Source: Saprospiraceae bacterium
Lineage (GTDB): Bacteria; Bacteroidota; Bacteroidia; Chitinophagales; Saprospiraceae
Reading direction: 5' to 3'
DNA length: 64,000 bases
Assembly: GCA_016715245.1 (NCBI GenBank)
Contig: JADKAS010000007.1
Span: 171,564-235,563, forward strand
Part shown: piece by piece, positions 47,838-58,230 of the stretch
How the letters are laid out: every line of letters begins with the position of its first letter
How positions within the stretch are numbered: position 1 is the stretch's first letter
Translations under genes and position numbers: made by a program
Notes under the pieces: model-generated
What the model saw: the letters and a program-made list of their open reading frames with translations, nothing else
Told to the model about the DNA's origin: nothing
Databases searched by the model: none

Positions 47838-50800
47838 ATGGGAGTTGTCAGGCTATTTTTATCGGTATTACTATTTTTAATGTCTTTTTTACTTTCTGCG
47901 CAACCATGGGTGGAAAGTGGGCTTGATGCCAATGGTAACCCTAATTTTTTTAGAATACAAGAGGCAGCTGTTGAGTATTTTAATAATATTCCCATCGAAG
48001 AAAAAGGTACCGGGTATAAAGCCTACAAAAGATGGGAATATAATTGGACGGATAGAGTATATGAGGATGGTAGTTTTCCAGAAGCAGGAATAAATGAAAA
48101 AAATTTTAATGAATTCCTGAAAAATTATAAAAATAATGACAGAAATGTAGTGACCGCTAATTGGACTAACCTGGGACCCAACACCACTTCAGGTGGTTAT
48201 GCGGGATTAGGCAGAATAAATTGTGTTGCTTTTCATCCGACCAACAGCAATATTATGTGGGTCGGTTCACCGGGAGGAGGTCTTTGGAAAACGACGGATG
48301 GAGGCAACAATTGGACTACCAATTTTGATAATGCAGTAGTGCTTGGTGTCTCAAGTATTGTTGTACATCCCACTACTCCAAATATCATGTACATTGCTAC
48401 AGGTGATGGTGATGGGTCGGATACCTATTCTGTGGGGATTTTGAAATCAACGGATGGGGGTGTTACCTGGCAAACTACCGGTTTGAATTGGAATGTTTCC
48501 CAAGGGAGAAGAATAAGGAAAATATTGATGGATCCTGATGATACGAATATGTTGCTTGCTGCTACATCTGATGGTTTGTATAGAACCATCAATGCCGGTA
48601 CTAACTGGACTCAGATAGTGACCGGTAGTTTTTTTGATATTGAGGCAAATCCAGCTGCGATAAGCAATACTTTTTACGCCTCCACCGGCAATGGTTTATA
48701 CACATCAACAAATAACGGATCCAGCTGGACTTTAATCCAAACCATAGGGTCCAATAACCGGATTGCACTGGCTGTATCCCCAAACAATTCAAGTGTAGTG
48801 TATGCATTATGTTCCAATTCAGGAAACAGCGGATTTAATGGAATGTATAAATCTACCGATAACGGAACATCTTATAGTCTCGTATCGTCAACACCTAATA
48901 TCTTAGGGAGCAATGCCGCAGGAACCAGTACGACCGGTCAGGGATGGTATGACCTTTGTATTAACGTTGATCCGACAAATGCCAATATAGTATACACAGG
49001 AGGAATTAATATCTGGAAATCAGTGGATGGTGGTGTAACCTGGGCTTTGAGGACTCACTGGTCCGGCGCTTCTGGCGTACAAACAGTACATGCCGATCAA
49101 CATGCGCTTGAATGGCAAAATAGTACAACGCTATGGCTGGGTAATGACGGAGGAATATACCGTACGCTTGATGGAGGTGTTACATGGACACATAGAACCA
49201 ATACAATGGAAATCTCTCAGATGTACAGGGTTGATGTTTCTCAAATGGATTCAAAAATCATAACAGGTCTTCAGGATAACGGTACAAAAATCAAAGGAAC
49301 AGATGGGGTTTGGTTTGATAGAATAGGGGGGGATGGAATGGATTGTCACATAAGCCCAACCAATGCCAGTGTTATGTATGCGTCTTATCAATACGGAAAT
49401 TTTTCTAGATCTACCAATGGTAGCAGTTTTTCTTCAATGAGTATTGCAGATGCCAATACAGGAGCATGGATTACACCACTTGCCATTGACCCTTCCAATA
49501 CTCAGAATGTTTATGTTGGTTACAACAGAATCCATAAATCGACCAATCAAGGTGGTGCATGGACTCCCATCAGTTCTAACATAAGTGGGAGTGACCTTAC
49601 TTATTTGTTTGTTTCTCCGTCCAATTCCAATGTTTTATATTCCGGCACCAGTAGTGCATTATATTATTCTACAGATGCCGGTATCAATTGGACAACAAAA
49701 ACAGTACCGGGGAGTTCCGTTCAGGAAATTGTTATTCATCCTACTGACCCAAATATAATCTGGGCCATACGATCAAATTACAATGCAGGTGAAAAAGTCT
49801 ATAAATCCATCAACAACGGTACATCATGGACGAATATCAGTGGTAATTTACCTAATTTGCCCGCTAATTGTATTATTTATCAGGTAGGTACACAAGACGG
49901 TCTTTATGTAGGAATGGATGTCGGGATTTATTATAAAGATAACACCATGGCAAACTGGGAATTATATAATGCCAATTTGCCTAATGTAAGGGTACGTGAT
50001 TTAAAAATAAAAAATAATACACAGGAAATATTTGCAGCTACCTATGGAAGAGGTGCATGGAAATCGCCGGTACGAGGTGCAATTAATTGTTTTTCTCCAC
50101 CGGCGATTACAGTTCAGTCTATAGATATCAACACAGCAACGATACAATGGACAGCGCCGACACCACCACCTTCCGGAGGATATCAGTATGCCATCAATTC
50201 CTCTACCGTTCCGCCGGCTTCAAGTACCGCCACCACTAATACAACAGCTAGTTTTACTGGACTGAACAGTAATACCAACTATTATTTCCATGTGAGAAGT
50301 GTTTGTGCAGATGGACAATCTTCATGGTCAACATCGGGACCACACATCACCCGTACCACTTGTAACGATGTTTCTACCGACACAGGAGGTGCCTCTGCAG
50401 ATTACAGCGATAATGAAAATACCATACGCTATATTTGTCCGGGAGGACCTTATCAACAAGCGGTTATTACTTTTACAGCTTTTGAAGCAGAACCTCAATA
50501 TGATGCTTTGTATGTGTATAATGGCTTAGGTACCAATGCTCCCATGTTTGCAAGCTCCAATCCTGCAACGATATCAGGTTTTCCTGCGGGAGGATATTAT
50601 GGAACAACGTTTCCCGGTCCATTTACATCAACCGATCCTTCTGGTTGTCTCACGCTGCAATTTCGTTCAGATGGAAGTGTAACGAAACTGGGATGGTCAG
50701 GCAATGTCTCCTGTATTGACAATTGTACCAGCAGTGTCAGAAGTATAAATGATGATGGTCAGCATTCATTGAGAAATGTGATGGCATGCGCTGCCCCTGG

Positions 50801-51152
50801 AACCAACATTGTTTTTACCCCTCTCGTCCATAATCAGACGATACAATTGTTGTCACCTATTGTGGTGAGTAAAAACCTGAATATCATTATGACTACAGAA
50901 AATACCACTATACAATCCATTCACCCGGGATATATATTTGAAGTTCTTCCAGGCGTTACACTCACCATTCAGAATCTGAAATTGATTGGAGGAACAGGAA
51001 ATACGAATACAAGGGTAATCTATAACCGAGGAATTTTAAATATGACAGATGTGGATATCCTGGATACTAAATCAAACCTGGGTACTGGAAAAAGTGTTGA
51101 TAATCAGGGAAACAGTACGATAAATGGATTGTACCGAATAAGACCACAATAA
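47838..51152 (+). CDS. Secreted BNR-propeller protein with FN3, CUB-like and beta-helix domains
   Basis: A 1104-residue exported protein. Signal peptide ends near LLSAQP. Residues about 100-740 are BNR/sortilin-type propeller repeats (GGGLWKTTDGGNNWTT, GIYRTLDGGVTWTHR, KVYKSINNGTSWTN). A fibronectin type III domain follows near 755-840 (SIDINTATIQWTAPTPP), then a CUB-like domain with conserved cysteines (YDALYVYNG), then a parallel beta-helix start (TVRSINDDGQHSLRN appears as SVRSINDDGQHSLRNVM). It ends STINGLYRIRPQ with no T9SS tail, so it may lack a final segment. Function unknown; polymer binding or degradation is plausible. Confidence 0.78.
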   Translation: MGVVRLFLSVLLFLMSFLLSAQPWVESGLDANGNPNFFRIQEAAVEYFNNIPIEEKGTGYKAYKRWEYNWTDRVYEDGSFPEAGINEKNFNEFLKNYKNNDRNVVTANWTNLGPNTTSGGYAGLGRINCVAFHPTNSNIMWVGSPGGGLWKTTDGGNNWTTNFDNAVVLGVSSIVVHPTTPNIMYIATGDGDGSDTYSVGILKSTDGGVTWQTTGLNWNVSQGRRIRKILMDPDDTNMLLAATSDGLYRTINAGTNWTQIVTGSFFDIEANPAAISNTFYASTGNGLYTSTNNGSSWTLIQTIGSNNRIALAVSPNNSSVVYALCSNSGNSGFNGMYKSTDNGTSYSLVSSTPNILGSNAAGTSTTGQGWYDLCINVDPTNANIVYTGGINIWKSVDGGVTWALRTHWSGASGVQTVHADQHALEWQNSTTLWLGNDGGIYRTLDGGVTWTHRTNTMEISQMYRVDVSQMDSKIITGLQDNGTKIKGTDGVWFDRIGGDGMDCHISPTNASVMYASYQYGNFSRSTNGSSFSSMSIADANTGAWITPLAIDPSNTQNVYVGYNRIHKSTNQGGAWTPISSNISGSDLTYLFVSPSNSNVLYSGTSSALYYSTDAGINWTTKTVPGSSVQEIVIHPTDPNIIWAIRSNYNAGEKVYKSINNGTSWTNISGNLPNLPANCIIYQVGTQDGLYVGMDVGIYYKDNTMANWELYNANLPNVRVRDLKIKNNTQEIFAATYGRGAWKSPVRGAINCFSPPAITVQSIDINTATIQWTAPTPPPSGGYQYAINSSTVPPASSTATTNTTASFTGLNSNTNYYFHVRSVCADGQSSWSTSGPHITRTTCNDVSTDTGGASADYSDNENTIRYICPGGPYQQAVITFTAFEAEPQYDALYVYNGLGTNAPMFASSNPATISGFPAGGYYGTTFPGPFTSTDPSGCLTLQFRSDGSVTKLGWSGNVSCIDNCTSSVRSINDDGQHSLRNVMACAAPGTNIVFTPLVHNQTIQLLSPIVVSKNLNIIMTTENTTIQSIHPGYIFEVLPGVTLTIQNLKLIGGTGNTNTRVIYNRGILNMTDVDILDTKSNLGTGKSVDNQGNSTINGLYRIRPQ

Positions 51153-51176
51153 AAATTCCTTACCAAAGTAATTTTA

Positions 51177-52037
51177 TTATAATTTTCGAATGAGTCCTTC
51201 CTGAGCCGTGCTGGCAATGAGGTGTCCGTCTTTTGAAAATATTTTTCCTGTACAAAATGCACGGCCTGCATTTGCATTGGTACTTTCCACTACATACAAC
51301 AACCAGTCATCTACTTTTGCTTCTCTGTGAAACCACATAGCATGGTCAAGGGATGCAATCTGCATGGGAGTATTGAAAAACGACAATCCATGAGGTAACA
51401 AAGCCGTGATTAACAAATTAAAATCAGAGGCATAAGCCAGGATTTCTTTATTTTTTCTGTCATTTCCTTCCACCTTTCCATTTGTTCTGAACCATGTATG
51501 ATTCATAGGCGGCCTAGCCTTGGGTTTGAAAGGATCATAATGTTCCACAGGGTGAAATATAAATGGCCCCTGAGGCGAAAAAATTCCTCTGGGTTCAATT
51601 CTGAATTTTTCTGCAAATTCAGCAAACAAATCTGAAAAAGATGTCAGTGATTCAGGTCTGGCCACATTTGGCATAATCGCTTGATGCTCAATTCCCTCTT
51701 CGTATTTATGGAACGAGGCAGATAGAATAAAAATTTCTCTGCCGTTTTGTTTGGCTACCACCCTTCTTGTCTGAAAAACCTTACCGTCCTTAATTTTTTC
51801 AACATTATAAAAAATCGGAATATCGTGGTCTCCCGGGCTTATAAAATAGCTATGTATTGAATGTAATGTCCTGTCTTCATCCACTGTAACATGTGCTGCT
51901 GAAATGGCCTGTCCCAACACCTGACCTCCATAGACGTTCGGACTTCCGATAAACATATTCTGCCCGATAAAATCCTGAGCGCCTATTTTTTCAAGTGTCA
52001 GAATTTCTATAAGTTGAGGTAATTGTGTTTCCATCAT
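51177..52037 (-). CDS. tesB: Acyl-CoA thioesterase II
   Basis: A 286-residue double-hotdog thioesterase that hydrolyses acyl-CoA to fatty acid and CoA. Signatures are VYGGQVLGQAISAAHVTVDE, LHSIHSYFISPGDHDIPIFY, then in the second hotdog MQIASLDHAMWFHREAKVDD and GRAFCTGKIFSKDGHLIAS with the catalytic aspartate in SLDHAMWFH. Length is typical. It converges with the preceding propeller gene. Confidence 0.94.
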   Translation of the reverse strand: MMETQLPQLIEILTLEKIGAQDFIGQNMFIGSPNVYGGQVLGQAISAAHVTVDEDRTLHSIHSYFISPGDHDIPIFYNVEKIKDGKVFQTRRVVAKQNGREIFILSASFHKYEEGIEHQAIMPNVARPESLTSFSDLFAEFAEKFRIEPRGIFSPQGPFIFHPVEHYDPFKPKARPPMNHTWFRTNGKVEGNDRKNKEILAYASDFNLLITALLPHGLSFFNTPMQIASLDHAMWFHREAKVDDWLLYVVESTNANAGRAFCTGKIFSKDGHLIASTAQEGLIRKL

Positions 52038-52069
52038 GTATGATTTAAAATGAAAAAATAAAACCAGTA

Positions 52070-52438
52070 TCAGATAGTGTCCTCTCTGTTTCTCAGAAAA
52101 AGTATGGTTAATATTATCGCCGTTGTCAAATGAAAACCAAAAGCACCCATATTTGGTAAATATCCGCCGATATACGCTCCATATGACTGAAATGCAATGA
52201 TAAGGTGAAACATCATTATAATCAAAGCACCGGATTTTAGAAGGTTATATTCGTTTCCGTTTTTTCCAATAACTAAACATATACCTCCAAAAGCCATTGA
52301 GAGAATGGCATACATTTTCAAAATTACCATTGTCGATACACTGTTTGTTGCATCTGTAAAAAGCAGACCCGGTTTTAAAAATAAAACAATCCCGGCAATC
52401 ATTTGAATCATCCCATTGATGAAAAAAATATATTTCAT
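52070..52438 (-). CDS. Small four-helix membrane protein
   Basis: A 122-residue integral membrane protein with four hydrophobic segments (IFFINGMIQMIAGIVLFL, ILKMYAILSMAFGGICLVIG, ALIIMMFHLIIAFQSYG, FGFHLTTAIILTILFL). It matches no family I can name. It lies 32 bases upstream of tesB and may share its transcript. Confidence 0.7.
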   Translation of the reverse strand: MKYIFFINGMIQMIAGIVLFLKPGLLFTDATNSVSTMVILKMYAILSMAFGGICLVIGKNGNEYNLLKSGALIIMMFHLIIAFQSYGAYIGGYLPNMGAFGFHLTTAIILTILFLRNREDTI

Positions 52439-52473
52439 GTGTATCGTTTTAATTGGTCAATTTTTGCTTCAGA

Positions 52474-52569
52474 TTAAAAAGCCGTCTGAGTTACCTCGAA
52501 AACGTCTTTTAGTTTTTTAAAATCATTTTTCATCATCAATTCAAGCATTTCTTTTATTGAGTTTGTCAT
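52474..52569 (-). CDS. Possible 31-residue peptide
   Basis: A minus-strand reading MTNSIKEMLELMMKNDFKKL then KDVFEVTQTAF, predicted amphipathic helix. It ends 35 bases before the four-helix membrane protein gene. Too short to be sure; composition looks like protein rather than noise. Confidence 0.3.
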   Translation of the reverse strand: MTNSIKEMLELMMKNDFKKLKDVFEVTQTAF

Positions 52570-52625
52570 TCGTAAGAAAAATAAAAATCATTCATTGCGT
52601 ACACAAAAGAAATATTCCTAACCTT

Positions 52626-55100
52626 TTATTGATTGTTGTTGGTCGGCATACCCTGATTCTGGTTGTCATTTCCTTGTTTGATATCTGTATTTTTAACTTT
52701 GGATTTTCTTTCTTTGAAATCTACGTTGCCAAACTTAAGTCTGTAATTTATTCCGATTGATCTGAACGGAATACTGAAACTTGATTTTTGGGTAAATTGA
52801 TCATTGCTTATATTGGAGCGGAAAAATTTATCTTCATTAAACGGTTCTATCAAAGTCAGTCCAATACTTGATTTTTTAAATTCTTTTCTGATGCCCATAC
52901 CATAAATGGTAAATGCAGGATTATCTCCTTGGATGGTTCTGACAGGTGACCTGAAAAATCCGAAAAAGTCTGCTTTGAGGGTTCCTGTAAATTTAAATTC
53001 GCCATTAAAAAACAGATTGTATTCATAACTTTTTCTGGCTATCGGAGTGCCATTGATCACCCCGGAAGCATCATAAGAATAAATGTTTCCACCTGTTCTG
53101 AAGGTAAATAAATTAATGGTTTTGGACACAAAGGTATTAAGTCCAAATGCCTGATTTTTACCTATATTCTGAAAAGTATTTTTTGATAATCCTGTATTAT
53201 CAATCAGTAAAACCTGCTCAATAATATCTTTTGTATTTTTATAATACACCGATGAAAAAGTAGTTATTCCCCAAAAAGTAATATTATAAGATAATTCAAT
53301 CTGATCAACCAACTCGGGTGATAAATAAGGGTTTCCTTCTACCCGGTTTAAGAAGTCAGAAGTATTGTTAAAGGGATTGATAAATTGTAAACCAGGTCTC
53401 TGAATTCTTCTGGTATATGCTACTTTTAACGTTCTGAATTTTGGAAATGTCCTTGACAAGGTAATACTTGGCAGAATATTACCGTAATTGTTTTTTACCG
53501 AATTTGATTGCTCAATTTGAGATTGTCCGGAGATACCCGTACTTTCATAACGTAAACCGGCATTTACACCGATTTTTTTCATAATATAAAAATTGAGAGA
53601 AGCATATCCGGCGTACACATCCTGATCGTATTCATAAATATCACTTACTCTTCTGAAGGAAAGATTTTCCAGTACATCGGTACTGTAATCACTTATAATC
53701 TTTCGAATGACGCCTTTGACACCGGTTTCCAGCTTGACAGATTTATTAAATGGATGGACATAATCGAATTGTATCGTCGTTTCGTGGTTGTCTCCGTCAT
53801 TTACAATTTTGGAATCTCTGTTGAGCGCTTTAAGGTTGACGTGATCTTCAATGATACCATTGTCCTGATCGCTGTTTTGTTTCGAATATTGAACAGCTAC
53901 AGAAAATTCCTGCCCTTCTTTATCAAATTTTTTAGTGTAATCCGTGTTCCAGTCAAAACCGTTGTTTGCTGTAATTCCCGTATTTTTTCGGGTAAAAAGA
54001 TCGGTGATTCCAAAAGAGGGATCTTGAATGGAACCATTTAAGCTACCATCATTATCAAATCCGAATCCTCTTACGGAGAAGGAACTGGTGAGGCTATTAA
54101 AACCATTAAAATCATAAAATAAATTAACCGATCCATTACCACCCAAACGAGACGTCTCCTGTATGCCGTTTTGTGAAATGGTTCTGATGCCAGCCCGGGT
54201 ATTATCCTCTCTGTAAAACTCTGTGATTCCATCCAGGGGTACTGAATAAAAAATAGCCCCGCTGAGACTCGACCCAAACCTTCCTCTGCCTGCATTGAGA
54301 TTAGAAAATAGCGAATTTTGACGATTACCCACAGAAGCGTTGACATTTCCTGCAACACCTTCAATTTGCTGCTTTTTTGTAATAATATTGATAATGCCAG
54401 CACTTCCTTCACCGTCATATTTTGCTGAAGGAGAAGTGATGACTTCAACTTTTTTAATCTGATCAGCAGGAAACATTTTTAAAGCATCGGCGACATTTCC
54501 GGAAAACATGCCCGATGGTTTTCCATTAATGAGTATCCTGACGTTTTGAGAGCCTCTCAAAGATACATTACCATTAAGATCAACGGTCAACAAAGGCACT
54601 TTCCGCAATACATCTGATGCGTCTCCTCCTGCAATACTGGCATCATTTTCTGCATTAAATACTAGTTTGTCAATTTTATTTTCGATTAATGTTTTTTCTT
54701 CCACGATTTCAACTGCGTCCAGCAAAATATTGGAAGGAACAAGTTTTATTTTTCCCAATTGTATATCCGGAGAACGAAGTGTTGTTTCGACGTTGCTTAT
54801 AATTTTATCCGAATAACCAAGGAATGAAATTTCCAAAGTATATTTTCCGGTTTTGACATCATGAAAAACAAAATCTCCATTCTCCTCACTTAATATGCCG
54901 TCACTTACAATATTACTTCCTGATTTTTTTATGGACAGTGTTGCATAACCTACAGGTTCCCCACTTAACGAATCAACCAAATTTCCTGAAATTTTCCCTT
55001 TCAGCTCAGGTCCTTTTTTCATACCGGCTCCCGGAAACTGAGCTTGCAAAAAAGAATACATCATAAAAAATATAAAAAGCAGTCTGTAACGTACTTTCAT
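52626..55100 (-). CDS. Outer-membrane beta-barrel protein with carboxypeptidase-like and plug domains
   Basis: An 824-residue outer-membrane receptor-like protein. The start at 55100 gives the signal peptide MKVRYRLLFIFFMMYSFLQA. A carboxypeptidase-regulatory-like domain follows (ISGNLVDSLSGEPVGYATLS), then a plug domain (GGDASDVLRKVPLLTVDLNG, NVRILINGKPSGMFSGN, IKKVEVITSPSAKYDGEGSA), then a long barrel of aromatic strands (LRYESTGISGQ, YTRRIQRPGLQFINPF) ending FGNVDFKER plus a charged tail. It is of the OMP_b-brl_3 class. The substrate is unknown. Confidence 0.88.
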   Translation of the reverse strand: MKVRYRLLFIFFMMYSFLQAQFPGAGMKKGPELKGKISGNLVDSLSGEPVGYATLSIKKSGSNIVSDGILSEENGDFVFHDVKTGKYTLEISFLGYSDKIISNVETTLRSPDIQLGKIKLVPSNILLDAVEIVEEKTLIENKIDKLVFNAENDASIAGGDASDVLRKVPLLTVDLNGNVSLRGSQNVRILINGKPSGMFSGNVADALKMFPADQIKKVEVITSPSAKYDGEGSAGIINIITKKQQIEGVAGNVNASVGNRQNSLFSNLNAGRGRFGSSLSGAIFYSVPLDGITEFYREDNTRAGIRTISQNGIQETSRLGGNGSVNLFYDFNGFNSLTSSFSVRGFGFDNDGSLNGSIQDPSFGITDLFTRKNTGITANNGFDWNTDYTKKFDKEGQEFSVAVQYSKQNSDQDNGIIEDHVNLKALNRDSKIVNDGDNHETTIQFDYVHPFNKSVKLETGVKGVIRKIISDYSTDVLENLSFRRVSDIYEYDQDVYAGYASLNFYIMKKIGVNAGLRYESTGISGQSQIEQSNSVKNNYGNILPSITLSRTFPKFRTLKVAYTRRIQRPGLQFINPFNNTSDFLNRVEGNPYLSPELVDQIELSYNITFWGITTFSSVYYKNTKDIIEQVLLIDNTGLSKNTFQNIGKNQAFGLNTFVSKTINLFTFRTGGNIYSYDASGVINGTPIARKSYEYNLFFNGEFKFTGTLKADFFGFFRSPVRTIQGDNPAFTIYGMGIRKEFKKSSIGLTLIEPFNEDKFFRSNISNDQFTQKSSFSIPFRSIGINYRLKFGNVDFKERKSKVKNTDIKQGNDNQNQGMPTNNNQ

Positions 55101-55214
55101 GGGTTTTAAATTATATTTATAAAACAAAGTAACTCTTTCCATATGGAAAAAGTTTTTAATATTTTCTAAAAGCCGACTAATCTATTAATAATTGCGACAC
55201 ATGGAAAAACTTTA

Positions 55215-56636
55215 TCAACAATCAATAATATTGACAGTGGTGGCCAATCCTGCTTCTGAAGTCTCCTTATATTTACTGTTCATGTCTTTTGCGGTTTCCC
55301 ACATGGTTTTTACAACGTCGTCCAGGGGAACTTTTACTTCTGAAGGCTCTCTGTCTATAGCCATTTCAGCAGCGTTAATAGCCTTGATGGCACCCATGGA
55401 GTTTCTTTCAATACAAGGTATCTGAACCAAACCTCCTATCGGGTCACAAGTCATACCGAGATGATGCTCCATGGCTATTTCTGCTGCAATAATACATCTT
55501 TCCGGACTTCCCCCTAATAGCTCGGTGAGTCCTGCAGCTGCCATGGCAGAAGAAACGCCGATTTCAGCCTGACAACCTCCCATAGCCGCAGACAAGGTCG
55601 ACCCTTTTTTGAAGATACTTCCAATCTCAGATGCACAGGCCAGAAAACGAATAATTTCATCCTTTCCTGCATTTGTATTGACAAAACTGAGATAATACAT
55701 CAAAACGGCAGGTATGACACCGGCACTTCCATTAGTAGGAGCGGTAACAACCCGCCCGAAGGCAGCATTTACTTCGTTGACACTGATAGCAAATGTGCTC
55801 ACCCATTTAAAAATTTTTTGAAAATCCACGGGAGACCGACGAATTGCCTCAAGCCATGTTCCGGAGTCATTGTATTCTGCCTGGTCAGGTAGCAGTTTTT
55901 TCAGGAGTGGCGCGCTTCTTCTTTTTACGGACAACATTCCAGGCAAAATACCCTCTGTATGACATCCCACAAACATGGAATCCAGCATGGTATTCCAGAT
56001 TTTCATAATATCGTTTTCGTATTTTTCCGGACTTCGGTTGATAAGTTCGTTTTGTCTAACCACATCAGAAATCGAAAACCCTGTTGACGCACAATACTTT
56101 AAAAGTTGCTCTGAAGTCTGAATTGGAAAAGGATAGGGGAGGGCTGCAGTATTTTCTGATGTTGTATCACCTTCACGGACAATAAATCCTCCGCCCACTG
56201 AATAAAAAACATCAGAGATAACTTCTTCATTTTTACCTGTCCAGTTAAAAATCATTCCATTGGCATGGTATTCAAGAAACGTATCTTTAAAATGTATGTG
56301 AATTTCCGGATCAAAAACCACCTTGTATTGATTTTTAATCAAAAGGTGTTTTTGTTCTTTAACCGTTTTGATAAACTCATCAATTTTTGAAGTCTCCACC
56401 GTTTCCGGATCAAAGTCAGATAAACCCATGATTACGGCGAGGTCAGTAGCATGTCCTTTTCCGGTGAGGGACAATGAACCGAATAGAAAAACTTCAATAT
56501 GACCGCCTTCGATCGTTTCACCTTTGTTTTCCAGCTTTTTCACAAAACTGCGGGCAGCTTTCCATGGGCCGAGGGTATGAGAACTGGAGGGGCCAACCCC
56601 GATTTTGAAAATATCAAAAACACTTACAAACTCCAT
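55215..56636 (-). CDS. sdaA: L-serine dehydratase (single-chain, iron-sulfur)
   Basis: A 473-residue enzyme that deaminates L-serine to pyruvate using a [4Fe-4S] cluster. The beta-type region is at the N-terminus (FKIGVGPSSSHTLGPWKAA) and the alpha-type region at the C-terminus (APTNGSAGVIPAVLMYYLSF, AEIGVSSAMAAAGLTELLGG, LGMTCDPIGGLVQIPCIERN). The cluster cysteines lie in CASEIG, CDPIGG and PCIERN. Length matches the fused bacterial form. A weak -7 TAATTTTG lies at 56651-56658 on the minus strand. Confidence 0.93.
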   Translation of the reverse strand: MEFVSVFDIFKIGVGPSSSHTLGPWKAARSFVKKLENKGETIEGGHIEVFLFGSLSLTGKGHATDLAVIMGLSDFDPETVETSKIDEFIKTVKEQKHLLIKNQYKVVFDPEIHIHFKDTFLEYHANGMIFNWTGKNEEVISDVFYSVGGGFIVREGDTTSENTAALPYPFPIQTSEQLLKYCASTGFSISDVVRQNELINRSPEKYENDIMKIWNTMLDSMFVGCHTEGILPGMLSVKRRSAPLLKKLLPDQAEYNDSGTWLEAIRRSPVDFQKIFKWVSTFAISVNEVNAAFGRVVTAPTNGSAGVIPAVLMYYLSFVNTNAGKDEIIRFLACASEIGSIFKKGSTLSAAMGGCQAEIGVSSAMAAAGLTELLGGSPERCIIAAEIAMEHHLGMTCDPIGGLVQIPCIERNSMGAIKAINAAEMAIDREPSEVKVPLDDVVKTMWETAKDMNSKYKETSEAGLATTVNIIDC

Positions 56637-56710
56637 AAAATAATTTGTGTCAAAATTAGTTCTTAATTATGAATTATTTCACATTCAAAAAATAATCCTT
56701 CGTCTCATTT

Positions 56711-57475
56711 TCACTTCCTGACAAATGTGAAGTGAAATTCTCCGGAATGAGCTGGAGAAAATGTAAACCCGTCTTCGCTGAAAGATTTTAATTCTTCCGG
56801 GTTTTCGGTTCTGTTCCGGATAATAAAATTTGCCATTACGCCTTTCATTTTTTTATTGGTAATAGAATTGCCGGCAAGTTTTCCGTTTTTGTTTTCCCGG
56901 AAATCTATGTGGTACACCGGATAAGGAAATTTTTTGATTTGCAGGGAAGAAAAATATTCATTTGAAGCCAGATTTATCAGAATTTTATTTTTATGGTTGC
57001 CGAGTGTCCGGACCAGTTCTGATGTGATTTTATCTCCCCAGAAACTATATATATTTTTATATTTTTTTGTGGTCAACGGCAAACCCATTTCAAGCCTGTA
57101 TGGTGGAATCAGGTCAAAAGGTTTTAATACGCCGAACAAACCTGACAAAATTCTCAGGTGTTGTTGGGCAAAATTAAGGTCTGCTTCGCTGAGTGTTTCA
57201 GCTTTCAAACCCTGATAAACATCTCCTTTGTAAGCAAGAATGGCCGGATTGGAATTTTCCTGTGAAATTATTTCCGGAAACGAAACAAAAGTTTCCATTG
57301 TTTCTTTTGTCAGAACATCACTGGTCTTCATCATTTTCTGTACCACTTTAAAAGACCAACCTTTTATTATTTTTACCAATTCCCTGTATTCCTTTTCGCA
57401 GACAGGAAAAGAGACTTCCGGTAAAACCCTTCTGTCCTTAAACATACTTTTTGAAGGAGAAAGAATAAAAATCAT
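56711..57475 (-). CDS. yaaA: Peroxide stress protein YaaA
   Basis: A 254-residue member of the YaaA/DUF328 family, which lowers free iron and protects DNA under peroxide stress in E. coli. Signatures are ILSPSKSMF at the start, AILAYKGDVYQGLKAETL, LRILSGLFGVLKPFDLIPPY, RLEMGLPL and INLASNEYFSSL. The length is as expected. It stands alone; the 75-base gap to sdaA downstream holds no terminator I can see. Confidence 0.93.
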   Translation of the reverse strand: MIFILSPSKSMFKDRRVLPEVSFPVCEKEYRELVKIIKGWSFKVVQKMMKTSDVLTKETMETFVSFPEIISQENSNPAILAYKGDVYQGLKAETLSEADLNFAQQHLRILSGLFGVLKPFDLIPPYRLEMGLPLTTKKYKNIYSFWGDKITSELVRTLGNHKNKILINLASNEYFSSLQIKKFPYPVYHIDFRENKNGKLAGNSITNKKMKGVMANFIIRNRTENPEELKSFSEDGFTFSPAHSGEFHFTFVRK

Positions 57476-57724
57476 TTTTTTATGTAGTAATGTATGAATG
57501 ATTCTTTTTGTTCAAAACACGGTGAAAATATTGATTTTATATCTGACATAAACAATTCAATCACAAAAAACAGGACTTGTAAATTTAACAAATACAGCAA
57601 TATATACATGTAAATTAATTATATGTAAATTTTATACATATTTTATTATATATTTAATATTTTTGTCATAACTTCGTGATTAATAATGTGTTGAAATAAT
57701 ATATCGGAACTTTAATCATTCAGA

Positions 57725-58204
57725 ATGAAAAACATTTTTACAAACGCCCTGATATTTACATTTTTAATATGCTTTTTTTGCGCGATTGACATCAATGCAC
57801 AGACGGATAATGTAAAATTTAAGGATAGTGAACTCACCGCTTTTGCTGTTATTTTTAATGAATCAAGAAAAACACAGAGCAGCCTCGATGTTGAAATTAT
57901 ATCACTTCTTCAGGAGTATAATATTTCTTATCAGAGGTACAGGGAAGTTTTAACCAATAATATTGAAGGTGTCAATACCAATGAATTTACGGAAAATGAA
58001 AAAAAATTTATTGAAGCTATACAACAAAAAAATGAAGTTCTGAGGGCAAGGGTTGAAAAAATGGAAATGGAAAAATGCAAAGAATTAAATATTTCTTCAG
58101 CAACCTATTATTCTATAAAAAGAAAAATTTTTAAATTCCCGAAGTTTCAGAACGAAATATATCCTTATTTCCAACAGCAGGAAATTAGTCCGGACAAGGA
58201 CTGA
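57725..58204 (+). CDS. Small exported helical protein, possibly DUF4168-like
   Basis: A 159-residue protein with a signal peptide ending DINAQ. The mature part is helical and charged: LTAFAVIFNESRKTQSSLDV, AIQQKNEVLRARVEKMEMEK, SSATYYSIKRKIFKFPKFQN. The order (FNE… helix, long EAIQQKNEVL helix, final FQNEIYPYF) resembles DUF4168 proteins of unknown function. Family placement is uncertain. The next gene starts 26 bases after its stop and may share its transcript. Confidence 0.6.
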   Translation: MKNIFTNALIFTFLICFFCAIDINAQTDNVKFKDSELTAFAVIFNESRKTQSSLDVEIISLLQEYNISYQRYREVLTNNIEGVNTNEFTENEKKFIEAIQQKNEVLRARVEKMEMEKCKELNISSATYYSIKRKIFKFPKFQNEIYPYFQQQEISPDKD

Positions 58205-58230
58205 TTATCAATCAGCACACCATATTAAAC